Shown here in pieces: positions 18,211 through 25,392 of a DNA stretch of 64,000 bases. The position numbers and the translations under genes are program-made. The stretch spans positions 1,302,001-1,366,000 of the forward strand of contig NZ_AP022591.1 of the NCBI RefSeq assembly GCF_010731795.1, given 5' to 3'. Under the pieces are notes generated by a model. It had not been told where the DNA came from. It worked only from the letters and a program-made list of their open reading frames with translations, and ran no database searches. Position 1 is the first letter of the stretch. Every line of letters begins with the position of its first letter. The DNA is from Mycolicibacterium celeriflavum. Its GTDB lineage: Bacteria > Actinomycetota > Actinomycetes > Mycobacteriales > Mycobacteriaceae.

Positions 18211-18612
18211 ATGACGGTGGAATCGAAACCTACCGCAGATGCGTCGATGGGCGAATTGATGAGTCAGTTGTCGACGCAGACGTCGCGGCTGATCCGTGAC
18301 GAGATGCGGTTGGCGCAAAAGGAATTTCAGGAATCAGCAAAGCGCGCCGGGATCGGCGCCGGGTTGTTCAGCGTCGCGGGCTTGTTGGCCTTCTTCGGGG
18401 CGGCGACGTTGATCGCCGCGGCGGTGGCGGCGCTGTCCCTCGTGCTGGAGGTATGGGCGGCGGCGCTGATCGTCGCCGCAGCACTGTTCGTCGTCGCGGG
18501 TATCGCCGCGCTGATCGGACGCAAGCAGGCGCGGGAGGTCACTCCGGCGGCCCCGAAGACCGTCGAGACGGTGAAAGCCGACATCCAGGAACTGAAGGAC
18601 GCCCGTTCATGA
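18211..18612 (+). CDS. Holin-X family membrane protein
   Basis: A 133-residue membrane protein of the actinobacterial putative holin family (Phage_holin_3_6). An amphipathic N-terminal helix (LSTQTSRLIRDEMRLAQKEF) is followed by two membrane segments (about 52-80 and 85-108) and a basic/acidic tail. Despite the name, chromosomal members paired with DUF3618 proteins are probably envelope proteins rather than lysis proteins. GTG at 18208 is an alternative start; AGAGG at 18196-18200 fits both. Its stop overlaps the next gene's start (ATGA). Confidence 0.85.
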   Translation: MTVESKPTADASMGELMSQLSTQTSRLIRDEMRLAQKEFQESAKRAGIGAGLFSVAGLLAFFGAATLIAAAVAALSLVLEVWAAALIVAAALFVVAGIAALIGRKQAREVTPAAPKTVETVKADIQELKDARS

Positions 18613-18905
18613 CCGCACCGGATTCACGCCCAGAACCAGGCCCGGAAGCGGGCGTCGACGATATTCAGGCCGACATCGAGCAGACCCGTAACGAACTCGG
18701 CGAGACGGTCGAGGCGCTGCAGGCGAAGTTGGATGTGAAGGAGCGCGCCAAGGACAAGGCGACCGAGACGAAGGAGCGCGTCGTCGAGAAGGCGGACACC
18801 TTGCGGCATACGGCCACCGACAATCCGAAGCGGACGGTGCCCGTGGCGGCGGTCATCGCCATCCTTGCGGTGCTCGGGATCGTCGTCTGGCGTCGTCGCC
18901 GCTAG
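18609..18905 (+). CDS. DUF3618 protein
   Basis: A 98-residue protein. The DUF3618 signature DIEQTRNELGETVEALQAKL is followed by a strongly charged, probably coiled-coil stretch (about 50-75). One C-terminal membrane helix (VPVAAVIAILAVLGIVVW) then ends in five arginines. The ATG overlaps the upstream TGA by four bases, so it is co-translated with the Holin-X protein. Likely a peripheral partner anchoring that protein; function unknown. Confidence 0.85.
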   Translation: MTAPDSRPEPGPEAGVDDIQADIEQTRNELGETVEALQAKLDVKERAKDKATETKERVVEKADTLRHTATDNPKRTVPVAAVIAILAVLGIVVWRRRR

Positions 18906-19200
18906 CCTTCCGACGGTCCGAACCGGAAGCGGCGGCCGGTGACCCTCGTCGGAAGTATGCGGACATAGTGCTGTTTGACCGGCGCAGTCCATGACAGCAG
19001 TTGCGCCCGTTCGGCCTCCGCGAGGTCGTCGCCGTCGCGCACCGGCCGGGCGAGGCCGCGCACCACCACACTCCAGCCTTCGGCGATGTTGTGATCGTCG
19101 GCTTCGAACACCACGTCGCGGTTGATCGCCGTGCTGACCAACTTGGTGCCCTCGGCAGTGCGAAACAACAGCGTTCGCCGTTGAACGACGAGGCGGGGCG
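18902..19200 (-). pseudogene. Truncated pyridoxamine 5'-phosphate oxidase-like gene
   Basis: The frame ending at 18902 reads as the C-terminal two thirds of a PPOX-family flavin reductase/oxidase: RTLLFRTAEGTKLVSTAINR, then DVVFEADDHN and GWSVVVRGLARPV. The usual N-terminal part (VGRL...PVNY) is missing. Upstream the frame has no good start codon and runs within 30 bp into a tRNA-Val gene on the same strand. The most likely reading is a gene whose 5' end was lost by rearrangement at the tRNA. A short functional version starting at an internal TTG cannot be excluded. Confidence 0.6.
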
Positions 19201-19230
19201 TCAGGGTGAGTAGCGAAGGCTGTGGTGAAG

Positions 19231-19302
19231 TGGTCCCGGCTGGGTTCGAACCAGCGACCTTCCGCGTGTGAGGCGGACGCTCTCCCACTGAGCTACGAGA
19301 CC
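19231..19302 (-). tRNA. tRNA-Val (CAC)
   Basis: A complete 72-base cloverleaf on the minus strand: acceptor GGTCTCG/CGGGACC, D arm GCTC...GAGC, anticodon stem TCCGC/GCGGA with loop CTCACAC giving anticodon CAC, and T arm GCTGG-TTCGAAC-CCAGC. The discriminator is A; CCA is not encoded. It reads GTG codons. Orientation is opposite to the other three tRNAs of the cluster. Confidence 0.95.
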
Positions 19303-19580
19303 GGAGAGTCGGCCGAATGGCCGAACGACGTCGAAGACTAGCACGGTGAGGGGTCACGACCCGAATCCGCCCGAGGCCCCAGCGGCGTCCGCAGCCCCGA
19401 ATTCCGACGGGCGCCGCGCGGCCGGCTCGGTCCGCGGATTCCTCCCCTCTTGGGAGCGCTGCCAGGTGTTTTGGATTGCAAACGGGCGGAGACGCACCGG
19501 CAAACACGGAGATTTGTGCAGCTACACTTTGGTGGACTATCGTCGTGCTTCGCGACGGGCGACGATGTCGTTCGTGGCGC

Positions 19581-19653
19581 GCGGATGTAGCGCAGTTGGT
19601 AGCGCATCACCTTGCCAAGGTGAGGGTCGCGGGTTCGAATCCCGTCATCCGCT
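19581..19653 (+). tRNA. tRNA-Gly (GCC)
   Basis: A 73-base cloverleaf: acceptor GCGGATG/CATCCGC, anticodon stem TCACC/GGTGA with loop TTGCCAA (anticodon GCC), T arm GCGGG-TTCGAAT-CCCGT, discriminator T. From memory, the mycobacteriophage L5 attachment site overlaps the 3' part of a mycobacterial tRNA-Gly gene in a similar cluster, making this a plausible phage integration site. Confidence 0.96.
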
Positions 19654-19680
19654 CGAAGGTGCAGTGGCATCAACCCCAGC

Positions 19681-19751
19681 GGTGGAGTGGCCGAGTGGTG
19701 AGGCAACGGCCTGCAAAGCCGTGCACACGGGTTCGATTCCCGTCTCCACCT
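19681..19751 (+). tRNA. tRNA-Cys (GCA)
   Basis: A 71-base cloverleaf: acceptor GGTGGAG/CTCCACC, anticodon stem ACGGC/GCCGT with loop CTGCAAA (anticodon GCA), T arm ACGGG-TTCGATT-CCCGT, discriminator T. It follows tRNA-Gly by 27 bp and is probably co-transcribed. Confidence 0.96.
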
Positions 19752-19765
19752 CAACGAATGATCTG

Positions 19766-19837
19766 GCGCGATTAGCTCAGCGGGAGAGCGCTTCCCTGAC
19801 ACGGAAGAGGTCACTGGTTCAATCCCAGTATCGCGCA
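19766..19837 (+). tRNA. tRNA-Val (GAC)
   Basis: A 72-base cloverleaf: acceptor GCGCGAT/ATCGCGC, anticodon stem CTTCC/GGAAG with loop CTGACAC (anticodon GAC), T arm ACTGG-TTCAATC-CCAGT, discriminator A. A CCA end is encoded at 19838-19840, unlike the other three. It follows tRNA-Cys by 14 bp and is last of the three-tRNA unit. Confidence 0.96.
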
Positions 19838-20006
19838 CCACAGGTTCTCGCTTCCTTTCATTCCCGAACTGGCTTCGACGTAGGACTTGGGGTTTGCCGA
19901 TGGGCGCACCCGACGGGCGGCACATGAGCCGCGAAGAGATGTTCCAGCACGCCGGTAGAACGGCTGCAATAGAACGTTCCTCCAGCTGACCTAGCGTCCG
20001 AAGCGA

Positions 20007-20047
20007 CCGAGTCCCCCGCCAACTAGTAACACTGACGGGGGCCTCGG
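20007..20047. terminator. Hairpin between tRNA cluster and WGxxGxxG gene
   Basis: CCGAG-T-CCCCCG (20007-20018) pairs with CGGGGG-C-CTCGG (20036-20047): an 11-bp stem with one T/C mismatch and a 17-base loop. It sits between the plus-strand tRNA unit and the end of the minus-strand small gene and could terminate both. There is no T tract. Confidence 0.6.
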
Positions 20048-20066
20048 TCGTCTGAAAGGTGGTTGC

Positions 20067-20339
20067 CTAGGTGCGCGGGTTCGTAACAGTGCCGCCGCCG
20101 CGATTCGCGGGGTAGTCGGCATCCTTGCGTCGCTTCAGACCCGCGAGGCCAAGCAGACCGAGAAGACCTGCCAGCCCCCACAGGCCGTTGTCGCCGCCGT
20201 CGTCTTCTTGCTCGGCTTGCTGCGCAACGGTGGTCGTAGTCGCCGGTGCTGGGGCCGCGAGTTCGGTGGCATGAGCCACACCGGCGCCGCCGAACAACAG
20301 GGTCAGGGTGGTCGCGCCGATAACGAGAGTCTTCTTCAC
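20067..20339 (-). CDS. WGxxGxxG-type small exported protein
   Basis: A 90-residue protein with a clear signal peptide (about residues 1-24, KKTLVIGATTLTLLFGGAGV then AHA). A short Thr/Ala- and acid-rich linker (EQEDDGGDNG) leads to the C-terminal signature WGLAGLLGLLGLAGLKRRKD, a hydrophobic glycine-spaced helix stopped by basic residues. This arrangement is typical of WGxxGxxG proteins, which are thought to be retained at the membrane. The GTG start follows GGAG at good spacing. Function is unknown. Confidence 0.8.
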   Translation of the reverse strand: MKKTLVIGATTLTLLFGGAGVAHATELAAPAPATTTTVAQQAEQEDDGGDNGLWGLAGLLGLLGLAGLKRRKDADYPANRGGGTVTNPRT

Positions 20340-20433
20340 GATGATTGCTCCTTCAGATTCGAGTTCGAACCGAATGGAACCTGTTCGCTCAAGAGTCCCG
20401 GCTCAGAGCCCTAATACACGCATCTACCCGTAG

Positions 20434-20715
20434 CTAAACTCCCGAGCGGGTGAAGGCGAAGGACTTGACGATATATAGGCTGGTCCAAGCCTGCTGTGAT
20501 GGCGAACACAGGGTCCCAATAGTCGTTGGGTTAGGTAACACACCAAACGCATAGATGGCCGCACCAGAAGCAGAACCTTCGTCTGCGCCAGTGACGCCTG
20601 CGCTGTACCTCGTCGGCTCTATCACAACGTAGGGAAACGCCTGATTCCTTCTTGCCGCCTCGCGCGCACACTTAACGAGTAGGCGTAACCGCTCGGAAGT
20701 CAGCGGCGCGCCCAT
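20434..20715 (-). CDS. Uncertain small ORF, 93 aa
   Basis: An open frame of 93 codons with no family I recognise and no ribosome site before its ATG (the upstream stretch is A/T-rich). It has no signal peptide and two central glycine/alanine-rich stretches. It fills most of the 400-bp space between the WGxxGxxG gene and the DUF732 gene; apart from it I see only AT-richer intergenic DNA there. Treat as a possible gene remnant. Confidence 0.3.
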   Translation of the reverse strand: MGAPLTSERLRLLVKCAREAARRNQAFPYVVIEPTRYSAGVTGADEGSASGAAIYAFGVLPNPTTIGTLCSPSQQAWTSLYIVKSFAFTRSGV

Positions 20716-20742
20716 TCAAGATCAAAAACGGGAAATTTCAAG

Positions 20743-21108
20743 GTGTTTCGAATCTGTCTGCGACTCTCGGCGCTAGTGATGGCAGGGGCGGCGGCTTTCA
20801 GCCTCGGCCCCGCCCCGGCCGTGAAGGCCGATGCAATGTCCTACTTGCAGTCGCTCAATAACCACGGCATGTCGGTGTACGACACCTCAGACGCACTGCG
20901 CAACGGCTATTGGGTTTGCAATGAGCTCAACTACAACACGGGTGACGTGGTCGCCGAACGGCTGTATTACCGGTACGCGAGCATGACCGTGGCTGAGGCT
21001 GCGACGATCCTCATGGTCGCCGTCTGGGAACTGTGCCCCTGGCACTACGATCCACAGGACCTGGTGCCGGTCGCGCCACCGTCCCCCCTTCTGGCGAGGG
21101 CGGAATGA
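20743..21108 (+). CDS. Secreted DUF732 protein
   Basis: A 121-residue exported protein. The signal peptide (about residues 1-30) ends near AVKADA. The mature part follows the DUF732 pattern: a first helix SYLQSLNNHGMSVYDTSDAL, Cys in YWVCNELN, then MTVAEAATILMVAVWELCPW with the second Cys, probably disulphide-linked. Mycobacteria have many such paralogues; their role is unknown. The start is GTG. The IS481-like element begins 37 bp downstream. Confidence 0.8.
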   Translation: MFRICLRLSALVMAGAAAFSLGPAPAVKADAMSYLQSLNNHGMSVYDTSDALRNGYWVCNELNYNTGDVVAERLYYRYASMTVAEAATILMVAVWELCPWHYDPQDLVPVAPPSPLLARAE

Positions 21109-21139
21109 GCACACCGCCTTGAATAGTCAACTTGCGGCG

Positions 21140-21145
21140 GCTAGA
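21140..21145 (+). repeat. Target duplication, left of IS481-like element
   Basis: GCTAGA directly precedes the left terminal repeat of the IS481-like element and recurs exactly at 22221-22226 after its right end. A 6-bp duplication is in the range made by IS481-family transposases. Confidence 0.85.
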
Positions 21146-22220
21146 TGTACTCGGTCATGAGGTTGGTTGCAGTCGGCTGATGGGCGGCAGTCCACCGAGT
21201 GCGCTGTGACGCCGTTGAGTGTTGTAGTACTTGAGCCAGGGGGCAAGGGCTGCGGCGCGTTGGCTGTTGGAGGTGAAGACGCGCTTGTAGGCCCATTCGG
21301 TCTGCAGCGTGCGGTTGAGGCGTTCCACCTTTCCGTTCTGCCAGGGGCAATGCGGCTTGATGAAGATCTGGCGAGCGCCCAGCTCAGCGCTGACTTCGCG
21401 TAGCGAGTATCGGTAGGCCCAGGCGTTGTCGGTCATGATCTGTTCGATGGCAGGGATGCCGTGGGCGCAGAAGTAGGCTGCGGCGCGGCGCAGAAACCCA
21501 GCGCAGCTGGAGCCTTTCTCGTCGGGAAGGATTTCGCTGTAGGCCAGCCGGCTGTAGTCATCAACAAGTGAGTGGATGTAGTCAAACCCGTTACGCCGGT
21601 TGACATCTAAGCCAGTGTTACCGCGCCCGTGTGCGCGCCAACCGCCTCCGTCGGGTATGCGGCCCAGCTTCTTGACGTCCATATGGACCAGTTCACCGGG
21701 CCGGGATCGTTCATAACGTACGGCGGTGGCCTTGGAGGCGCGGATAACGTGACCGGTCATCGGGTCACAGTCACGCAAATAGGGCACGTCGCGTCGGCGC
21801 AGCACACGCGACACCGTGCGGGCGCACACACCCAGCTTCGCGCTGATCTCGTCGGGACCGCAGCGGTGCCGACGCCGCCAAGCCACGATCTGATTTTCGA
21901 GGCCGTGGGTAACCCGGGTGGGCGTGGTATGCGGGCGCGAGGGCCGGTCGCACAGGCCCGCCTCGCCGTCGGTTTCGTAGCGAGTGATCCAGGTGTGTAC
22001 GCACTTGCGCGACACCCCCATCGCCTTGGCGATATGGGCTTTAGCCCAGCCGGCCTGATACCGCTGCACTATCAGCAGTCGGCCGTGAAACGTCGTACGG
22101 GCATTACGGTGGGACACGAGAACCTCCGGACGGTGGTGGACCTAGACAAGCCACACCTCATCCGGAGGTTCTCCTCACATCAAGCCGACACGCCTGCTAC
22201 CAACGTCCTGTCCCGGTACA
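21146..22220 (-). mobile_element. Complete IS481-like insertion sequence
   Basis: A 1075-bp element bounded by imperfect terminal inverted repeats. Inward from the left it reads TGTACTCGGTCATGAGG then TTGGTTGCAG; from the right TGTACCGGGACAGGACG then TTGGTAGCAG, 21 of 27 positions identical. Both ends begin with TGT as in IS481-family elements. It carries one transposase gene on the minus strand and is flanked by the perfect duplication GCTAGA. The ends, the gene and the duplication are all intact, which points to recent insertion. The target is intergenic between the DUF732 and thermonuclease genes. Confidence 0.9.
21155..22117 (-). CDS. IS481-family transposase
   Basis: A 320-residue DDE transposase. 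The N-terminal HTH (about 20-60) contains HIAKAMGVSRKCVHTWITRY. The integrase core contains the first Asp in GELVHMDVKKLGRI, the second in QIMTDNAWAY and the Glu in NGKVERLNRTLQTEW, then YNTQRRHSALGGLPPISRL typical of IS481. Full length, no frameshift. Confidence 0.95.
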   Translation of the reverse strand: MSHRNARTTFHGRLLIVQRYQAGWAKAHIAKAMGVSRKCVHTWITRYETDGEAGLCDRPSRPHTTPTRVTHGLENQIVAWRRRHRCGPDEISAKLGVCARTVSRVLRRRDVPYLRDCDPMTGHVIRASKATAVRYERSRPGELVHMDVKKLGRIPDGGGWRAHGRGNTGLDVNRRNGFDYIHSLVDDYSRLAYSEILPDEKGSSCAGFLRRAAAYFCAHGIPAIEQIMTDNAWAYRYSLREVSAELGARQIFIKPHCPWQNGKVERLNRTLQTEWAYKRVFTSNSQRAAALAPWLKYYNTQRRHSALGGLPPISRLQPTS

Positions 22221-22226
22221 GCTAGA
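22221..22226 (+). repeat. Target duplication, right of IS481-like element
   Basis: Second copy of GCTAGA, directly after the right terminal repeat of the IS481-like element; matches 21140-21145 exactly. Confidence 0.85.
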
Positions 22227-22267
22227 CAGCGACCACGACGGAATTGGCGGCGAGCGAAGGTAATTCG

Positions 22268-22990
22268 GTGAGACTACGCATCGCTGTCGCAACGTCGTTA
22301 GCGGCAGCGTCTAGCATCTTGTTCCCGTCACTGCAGACAGCGCGGGCCGATCCCGTCACAGCGACGGCAACTGTCCTGCAAGTTGTCGACGGCGACACCG
22401 TGGATATTCGCGACGACGCCAGGGGCAGGCTCCGCGTGCGCATTTTGGGTATTGACACCCCCGAGACCAAGAGGCCCGGTTACACCGTCGGCTGTTGGGG
22501 ACCCGAGGCGACCGAATTCGCCAGGTCGACCTTGCTCGGGCAGCGAGTTGCTGTCGTTTCCGACCCGACGCAAGAACACACCGACCGCTATGGCCGAACC
22601 CTCGCCTACCTTGTTCGAGCGGACGGCTGGGACTATTCGGTCGAAGCTGCGCGCGCAGGTGCGGGGCGTTCATATGTGTACAACAACCGCCCTGCGAGCC
22701 GGTTCGGCTCGATCGCAGCTGCCGAAAATGAGGCAAGGGACGCTGGCCGCGGGTTGTGGGGGCCGCCCTGCAATGGCGAATCCGCGTCGAGCATCAGCGT
22801 TGCGGACGCTGCGCCACCACCGGCTCCGCTGCTTGCCGCGCCGCCCCTCGACGTACCGCCCTCAGCGGATGTCAACTACGGCGATTGTGATGCGGCACGC
22901 GACGCTGGCGCTGCTCCCCTGCGGAGAGGCGAGCCGGGTTACCGCCGAGGGCTCGATCGGGATAACGATGGCGTCGCATGTGAAAGCTAA
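22268..22990 (+). CDS. Secreted thermonuclease-like protein with excalibur domain
   Basis: A 240-residue exported protein. A signal peptide ends near TARA (about residue 28). An SNase-like nuclease domain (about 31-165) has VVDGDTVDIR, RVRILGIDTPETKRPG and DRYGRTLAYL, carrying the expected Asp, Arg and Glu residues. A Pro/Ala linker joins it to a C-terminal excalibur calcium-binding motif DRDNDGVACE. It probably degrades extracellular nucleic acid. GTG at 22268 is chosen for the preceding GAAGGT and because the signal peptide starts there. The IS481-like element lies 47 bp upstream and may have removed or supplied its promoter. Confidence 0.88.
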   Translation: MRLRIAVATSLAAASSILFPSLQTARADPVTATATVLQVVDGDTVDIRDDARGRLRVRILGIDTPETKRPGYTVGCWGPEATEFARSTLLGQRVAVVSDPTQEHTDRYGRTLAYLVRADGWDYSVEAARAGAGRSYVYNNRPASRFGSIAAAENEARDAGRGLWGPPCNGESASSISVADAAPPPAPLLAAPPLDVPPSADVNYGDCDAARDAGAAPLRRGEPGYRRGLDRDNDGVACES

Positions 22991-23092
22991 TCGACCGCGC
23001 TGGTTGCGGTGCCAAGGCAACACCCGGTGGATGCTGCAACCTATGGCCAGGACTGTGGGAAGCGGGTTTCCAATCCGGCCGTGCCCTGACGT

Positions 23093-23100
23093 CTATACGG
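23093..23100 (+). repeat. Target duplication, left of IS256-like element
   Basis: CTATACGG directly before the left end of the IS256-like element; the same 8 bp occur at 24520-24527. Eight bp is the usual IS256-family duplication. Confidence 0.85.
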
Positions 23101-24519
23101 GAGCCTGTCACGAATTTTGTGTAAGTCAGAGGTGATTTGACTACGAGTTGTACTCTAGCACAACGGGATTCGACCGGGGAACAGCCTAGCCAGTGTGTTC
23201 AATGCCACAGTCCAGTTGTAAGTGCCGGTGCCTGAGAAGCCTCCTCTCTCGCTGGAGATGTTGCGCAATCCCAGATACAGCAACTTCATCGCGGCGTCCT
23301 TGTCGGGAAAGTGACCGCGATTTTTGGTGATCTTGCGCAGCTGGAAGTTGATCGACTCGATCGCGTTGGTGGTGTAGACGATCTTGCGCAGCTCCACCGG
23401 GAAGTCCAGGAACGGCACGAACTCAGGCCAGGCGTTGCGCCACACATCAATCGCGCCGGGATACTGGGCGCCGAATGCGGTGTCGAAGTCCTTGAGCGCG
23501 AGTTCGGCGGCCTCCACGGTCGCCGCGCCGTAGATCGCCCGCATCGACGTCGCGACCTTCTTGCGGTCCTTGTAGGACACGAACCGCATCGCGTTGCGGA
23601 TCACGTGCACCACGCAGGTCTGCACCACGGTGTCGGGGTAGCACGAGCGGATCGCATCGGGCAGCCCGGTCAGCCCGTCGCAGCAGGCGATCAGGATGTC
23701 ACGGACCCCGCGGTTGCGCAGATCGATGACGACTTTCTGCCAGAATTTGGCGCCCTCGGAGTCTTGGATCCACACCCCCAGGGCATGTTTGCGGCCCTCC
23801 AGATCCACCCCAATGGCCAGATAGGCCACCTTGGTGGTGACCACACCGTTGTCCTTGATCCGCAGCCGCAGCCCGTCGATATACAGGATCGGATAGACCT
23901 CGTCGAGCGGGCGGGACTGCCAGGCCTTGATCTCATCGACGACGACGTCTGTGACATTGGAGATCAACTCCCGCGACACCGCAGCCCCGTACACCTCCGC
24001 CAGGTGGGCCTCGATGTCGCGGGTGGTCATACCGCGCGAATACAGCGACAGCACAACGGAATTGATGTTGTTGAGCCGACGGGCCTTCTTCGGCACGATC
24101 GCCGGCTCAAAGGAGCCGTTGCGGTCGCGCGGCGCGTCGATTTGCACCGGGCCGTTGACCGTGGTCACCGTCTTGGACGTGGTGCCGTTGCGGGAATTGC
24201 CCGAGCCGCGCCCAGCCGGATCACCGGACTCATAGCCCAGATGATGGGTCAACTCCGAATTCAGCGCCCGCTCCAGCACCGCCTTGGTCAACTCGTTGAG
24301 CAAACCATCCGCGCCATCGATCGGGGTACCCGACTTCACCGCATCCTTGATCAACGAATCCAACGTCTCCGCCGAGAACGTCTCGGCCAGCTGCCGCGCC
24401 GCCGACTTGTCCTCAGCCGGCACCTGCGTGGTCTTGATCACAAAACACTCCTTCTGTCCGCCCAAACGGCGGTCCGATGATGGACCACCCCGGACTTACA
24501 CAGATGGAATGACACGCCC
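23101..24519 (-). mobile_element. Complete IS256-like insertion sequence
   Basis: A 1419-bp element. Inward from the left it reads GAGCCTGTCACG then TGTGTAAGTC; from the right GGGCGTGTCATT then TGTGTAAGTC, giving terminal inverted repeats matched over roughly 35 bp. One transposase gene lies on the minus strand. The element is flanked by a perfect 8-bp duplication, CTATACGG. It inserted in the loop of a 7-bp hairpin (CCTGACG/CGTCAGG) between two convergent genes, leaving both coding regions whole. Everything needed for transposition appears present. Confidence 0.9.
23155..24441 (-). CDS. IS256-family transposase
   Basis: A 428-residue mutator-type DDE transposase. Visible are the N-terminal ALNSELTHHLGYESGDPAG, NSRNGTTSKTV, SLYSRGMTTRDIEAHL, the first Asp in ILYIDGLRLRI, the second in IACCDGLTGLPDAI, and the Glu in TTNAIESINFQLRK. 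The GTG at 24441 is preferred over the ATG at 24465 because AAGGAG lies at good distance upstream. Intact. Confidence 0.95.
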   Translation of the reverse strand: MIKTTQVPAEDKSAARQLAETFSAETLDSLIKDAVKSGTPIDGADGLLNELTKAVLERALNSELTHHLGYESGDPAGRGSGNSRNGTTSKTVTTVNGPVQIDAPRDRNGSFEPAIVPKKARRLNNINSVVLSLYSRGMTTRDIEAHLAEVYGAAVSRELISNVTDVVVDEIKAWQSRPLDEVYPILYIDGLRLRIKDNGVVTTKVAYLAIGVDLEGRKHALGVWIQDSEGAKFWQKVVIDLRNRGVRDILIACCDGLTGLPDAIRSCYPDTVVQTCVVHVIRNAMRFVSYKDRKKVATSMRAIYGAATVEAAELALKDFDTAFGAQYPGAIDVWRNAWPEFVPFLDFPVELRKIVYTTNAIESINFQLRKITKNRGHFPDKDAAMKLLYLGLRNISSERGGFSGTGTYNWTVALNTLARLFPGRIPLC

Positions 24520-24527
24520 CTATACGG
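24520..24527 (+). repeat. Target duplication, right of IS256-like element
   Basis: Second copy of CTATACGG, matching 23093-23100 exactly. It ends 5 bp before the stop codon complement of the next gene. Confidence 0.85.
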
Positions 24528-24531
24528 AGCG

Positions 24532-25200
24532 TCAGGCTTCTACGCCATAGCCACCGCGGAGATCCTTATGGGCGGCTTTCAGAATGGTCTTGCAGAGCGC
24601 CACCAGCTCCTCGACATCAAAGTCGGCCTCATCGCCCAGTCGCTTGAGCCACGATCCTTCTTCTTCTTTCAGCTCAGTCCATTTGCGCTCCGCATAGATC
24701 GCTTCTTCGTCGGTTGGTGCGACGTCGCCCGCCGTTTGGACCAGGCGCCTCTTGCATGCATCCAATTGCGCCAACGAATAGCCGTGCTCACGGAACTGGC
24801 GGTCCCATTCGTCAAGCATCACTTCGGTGAGGTCGCGAACCGGTTCTGCGGCGTAAATCATCAACTCAGCTATTCCGTCGTCCATCCCCAGCCGAATACG
24901 GAATTCGTACAGTTGCCTGATGGCCTCAGCCCGCCTCTGGCAGAGGCTCTGTTCGCCCGCTTCCGACCCGGCGAGTTGTTCTGCGCCGCGCTTGAGGTGC
25001 AGGGTCGCTGAAATGAGGCACTTCAGTGCAGCTTTCTTGTCCTCCCCCGCCCGCTTCTCGTAGTCCAAGACCAGAGCATGGTCTCGTTCTTGTTGCTTGG
25101 TTCGCGCGTCGATGCGCTTTGTCCAAATCGCCACGGCCGCAGTGGAAACCACTGACGCGAAAGGCACCAAAGTCGTCGAGACCACAGTTGTCAAACTCAT
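24532..25200 (-). CDS. Hypothetical membrane-anchored coiled-coil protein
   Basis: A 222-residue protein of no family I recognise. An N-terminal hydrophobic segment (about residues 3-26) is followed by a charged helical stretch (TKRIDARTKQQERDHALVLD) and further helices rich in Glu, Lys and Leu, so one membrane anchor with a cytoplasmic coiled coil is likely. Base composition is clearly lower in G+C than surrounding core genes, with runs such as CTTCTTCTTC in the noncoding strand. That suggests horizontal acquisition. The IS256-like element lies directly beyond its 3' end but does not damage it. Confidence 0.65.
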   Translation of the reverse strand: MSLTTVVSTTLVPFASVVSTAAVAIWTKRIDARTKQQERDHALVLDYEKRAGEDKKAALKCLISATLHLKRGAEQLAGSEAGEQSLCQRRAEAIRQLYEFRIRLGMDDGIAELMIYAAEPVRDLTEVMLDEWDRQFREHGYSLAQLDACKRRLVQTAGDVAPTDEEAIYAERKWTELKEEEGSWLKRLGDEADFDVEELVALCKTILKAAHKDLRGGYGVEA

Positions 25201-25392
25201 CGCGTCGCAACTCCTTGCCGTCGCTGCGCAGACACGATTCCCCGTATTCGCACGTTGTGGTCATTCGCCCGTGTTCAGTCTGCCTGACTGCGCCGAAGCG
25301 CACACAGCTTTGACCCTCGCGCCAAATACCTACTTCACTCCGGAACTTTCCGAATGCAAGAGGTGTGCTCTGACCGCCAGTTCCAGGTGTCG

